A DNA stretch of 64,000 bases from an uncultured Acetatifactor sp. (GTDB taxonomy: Bacteria > Bacillota > Clostridia > Lachnospirales > Lachnospiraceae): NCBI GenBank assembly GCA_934436435.1, contig CAKSAN010000004.1, forward strand, positions 144,173 to 208,172, in the 5' to 3' direction. Shown piece by piece: positions 62,375 through 64,000 of the stretch (position 1 is the stretch's first letter; each line of letters opens with the position of its first letter). The notes beneath the pieces are model-generated. The model did no database searches and had not been told where the DNA came from. It saw only the letters and a program-made list of their open reading frames with translations. The position numbers and the translations under genes are program-made.

Positions 62375-62440
62375 GATACCTATTTTTAAAGAAATAATCA
62401 ACGATGACAAAATTCGCCTGTGAGTTGAATCTGTTCTCAT

Positions 62441-62959
62441 ATGTTTACTACGACAAACACGGGAATTCTTAGTATAATATCAGTGTTAGGAGATTATGCA
62501 GATGAAAAAGGTAAGTTTGAGTGTGACGGTCTTTATATAGACGGAATGGATTATTTCAGACTGTGCGAACATGCAGGCATGGAAAAGAATTGGAAAACAG
62601 AACTGGAACAACAGGGAAGAGATTATGCGGCTGCGATTCGTAACGCACATTTGATGAGAAGGTTAGGACTCAAAGATGTTGATGTAAGAATGAATGACAG
62701 GGTGGATTTCATTACACCTCAAAGGGAGGACTACGAGCAGAGAAAGCATGATTTTATTGAATATAATGACTGGAACAGGGGATTAACGGAGGAACAAAAA
62801 GAAAAATCCATTCAATACTTTTTGACGCATGGAATGACCAGAAAGGAAGCGACAGATTTCTGCGAACGTAATATAGAAATAGCAACATATTTTCAGGAAA
62901 ATCCCAATGCTGGGTACACTTTTGTGAAAGGAACAATGATATCTTATGGGAAAAAGTAG
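62441..62959 (+). pseudogene. N-terminally truncated SAM-dependent methyltransferase
   Basis: A 172-residue frame whose second half (FLTHGMTRKEATDFCERNIEIATYFQENPNAGYTFVKGTMISYGKK) matches the C-terminal end of a clostridial SAM-dependent methyltransferase family (…GMTxEEA...R...ISYGRK). The Rossmann domain with the SAM motif that should precede it is absent, and the apparent N-terminus has no ribosome-binding site. It is therefore read as the remaining 3' part of a broken gene. The downstream HAD gene overlaps its last 14 bases. A real short protein is the alternative. Confidence 0.6.
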
Positions 62960-63584
62960 AATTTTATTGATTGATATGTATGGTGTGATAATAAAGGAAA
63001 GTAAAGGGTATTTTGTGCCATATACTTTACAGAAATTTGATACTTCGGAGCACGGAAGAATCAAAAGAATTATCAGGGATGAACAGTGTTTCACAAAGGC
63101 TCAGAAAGGGGAACTAACCAGTAAAGAATTTTTATCATATCTTGGCTATGATTTTCCGGAAAAAGCAATGGAGGATTATTTAAAAAATTATCTCACCCTG
63201 GATGAAACTTTTAAAAATTTTGCGGGAAAATATTGCAGAATGTATGATTTTTGTCTGTTGTCCAATGATGTTTTAGAGTGGAGCGAATTTTTGACAGATT
63301 ATTACCAGATAAATCATTATTTTAAAGAAAAGATTATCAGTGGCGAAGTGCATGTGCGTAAGCCGGATAAGGAAATATTTGTATATACTCTTGAAAAGCT
63401 GGGATGCAATGCAGAACAGTGTGTTTTTGTAGACAATAGTGTAAACAATTTGCTTGTTGCGGGAGAACTGGGAATGAAGACAATACTTTTTAATCGTGAT
63501 GGTGTAGAGTTTGAGGGAAATGTTGTGGATGATTTTGGGGCGTTGGGGCGTATTCTTGAAATTTTATCTGTTACGCCCCGATAG
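62946..63584 (+). CDS. HAD superfamily hydrolase
   Basis: A 212-residue HAD hydrolase. Motif I is LLIDMYGVIIKE, with Tyr at the position of the second aspartate, as in haloacid-dehalogenase-like members (DxYG). Motif II is in LLSNDVLEW, the lysine in VRKPDKEIFVYTLEKLG and motif IV FVDNSVNNLLVAGELGM. The substrate is unknown. The ATG overlaps the end of the broken methyltransferase; A/T-rich codon use matches that gene and differs from most of the window, suggesting joint acquisition. Confidence 0.82.
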   Translation: MGKSRILLIDMYGVIIKESKGYFVPYTLQKFDTSEHGRIKRIIRDEQCFTKAQKGELTSKEFLSYLGYDFPEKAMEDYLKNYLTLDETFKNFAGKYCRMYDFCLLSNDVLEWSEFLTDYYQINHYFKEKIISGEVHVRKPDKEIFVYTLEKLGCNAEQCVFVDNSVNNLLVAGELGMKTILFNRDGVEFEGNVVDDFGALGRILEILSVTPR

Positions 63585-63622
63585 CAATTAGGTCGTGGGG
63601 CAAAATCTATAATTTTTTCGTG

Positions 63623-63670
63623 TTAAGCCCCGCTATATGAGTTGCTGCGGGGCTTAATCTTTCTATTTTT
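63623..63670 (+). terminator. terminator of the HAD gene
   Basis: Perfect ten-base stem TAAGCCCCGC/GCGGGGCTTA (63624-63633 with 63647-63656) followed by ATCTTTCTATTTTT. Confidence 0.8.
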
Positions 63671-63672
63671 TA

Positions 63673-63840
63673 AAATACGCCCTGTTGGTATCCGTGTAGC
63701 GGGGTATAATCTTCCAAATTCCTGAAATACGCCCCAATGAAGTTTGGTAGAGGGGGTATAATCCTCTAAATTCCCGAAATACGCCCCGATGAAGTTTGGT
63801 AGAGGGGGTATAATCCTCTAAATTCCCGAAATACGCCCCG
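63673..63840. repeat. 52-bp tandem repeat
   Basis: Units begin at 63673, 63725 and 63777 (52 bases each) with a partial fourth at 63829, each starting AAATACGCCC. Units two and three differ at one base; the first is more divergent. Each complete unit carries GGGGTATAAT, a sigma-A -10-like box. No coding frame is convincing here, and this is the only content of the 340-base gap before tRNA-Pro apart from terminators. Confidence 0.9.
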
Positions 63841-63888
63841 TTGGTGCCGGAACGGGAAGGTTCCATATTCATATTTCTATTCATATGC

Positions 63889-63922
63889 AAAAAAATAAAG
63901 TCCCTGAAAATCAAGGACTTTA
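63889..63922 (-). terminator. terminator downstream of tRNA-Pro
   Basis: On the minus strand AAAGTCC/GGGACTTT hairpin with a T-run, directly after the tRNA. Confidence 0.75.
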
Positions 63923-63925
63923 GTA

Positions 63926-64000
63926 TCGGAGTGGCGGGATTCGAACTCGCGACCTCCGCCTCCCTAAGACGGCGCTCTAACCAAGCTGAGCCACACCCCG
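63926..64000 (-). tRNA. tRNA-Pro(AGG)
   Basis: A complete cloverleaf on the minus strand that ends exactly at the window edge: acceptor CGGGGTG/CACTCCG (one wobble) with A discriminator, D arm GCTC/GAGC, anticodon stem CCGTC/GGCGG with loop TTAGGGA (anticodon AGG), and T arm with one A-C mismatch. C1-G72 is a tRNA-Pro trait. CCA is not encoded. Confidence 0.93.

Noticed and set aside
63673..63840. 52-bp repeats considered as CRISPR
   Set aside because: The repeat units are contiguous with no variable spacers; it is a plain tandem repeat.

Overview
The window reads as a chromosomal segment of an anaerobic Firmicute, most likely a Lachnospiraceae member (Clostridium cluster XIVa). This rests on Firmicutes-type leader RNAs (a thrS T-box, an L20-type infC leader, a yybP-ykoY manganese riboswitch), small families I know mainly from this group (DUF4250, DUF4364, DUF1385, two-domain DUF1540), conserved Firmicutes gene order (rpmE-DUF1385-prmC-prfA; infC-rpmI-rplT), and abundant carbohydrate genes. 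No phage, insertion sequence or CRISPR array was recognised.

Layout. 1-8 kb: a glycan-use operon (end of a probable sugar ABC permease, beta-phosphoglucomutase, GH3, GH78 rhamnosidase) running into two signalling genes, a soluble chemoreceptor and a broken LacI-type sensor/GGDEF gene. 8-15 kb: PHP phosphoesterase, ABC-F protein, MFS sugar transporter, GDPD, riboswitch-controlled mntP and a cold-shock gene. 15-22 kb: DUF368 carrier, a membrane-anchored EIIA-like protein without its catalytic histidines, an AraC regulator divergent from a GH43 xylosidase, a MATE pump, O-acetylhomoserine sulfhydrylase and a nonsense-interrupted membrane-protein remnant. 22-26 kb: a copper operon (csoR, copA with a CopZ-like C-terminal domain) with paired operators. 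26-38 kb: clpB, a DUF4250/ASKHA pair, a large chemoreceptor, deacetylase, orphan LytTR regulator, LemA-like protein, REC-GGDEF regulator, rarA. 38-41 kb: a minus-strand operon (malic enzyme, radical SAM YhcC, DUF4364). 41-54 kb: core information processing (rho, rpmE, prmC, prfA, CarD-like, thrS, infC-rpmI-rplT) plus a toxin-antitoxin pair with an interrupted toxin and an SGNH-GNAT fusion. 54-64 kb: tRNA-Gly, hicAB, a MarR-MATE operon, pepD, a threonine-aldolase-like enzyme, an AAA/DUF4143 ATPase, a truncated methyltransferase, a HAD protein, a 52-bp tandem repeat and tRNA-Pro.

The most unusual non-gene signal is a family of three short palindromic elements (25968-26107, 49009-49068, 53716-53774). 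They share the core of one arm, differ with compensatory changes in an internal hairpin, and each lies 20-36 nt upstream of a start codon (clpB, thrS, a small conserved gene). A second candidate is an apparent structured, promoter-preceded RNA between hicA and the marR gene. Several genes show decay: the LacI-GGDEF sensor (apparent deletion at a six-base repeat), the ParE-like toxin and a membrane protein (TAG codons), and a methyltransferase lacking its N-terminal half. All product calls are by reading motifs; no database search was run.
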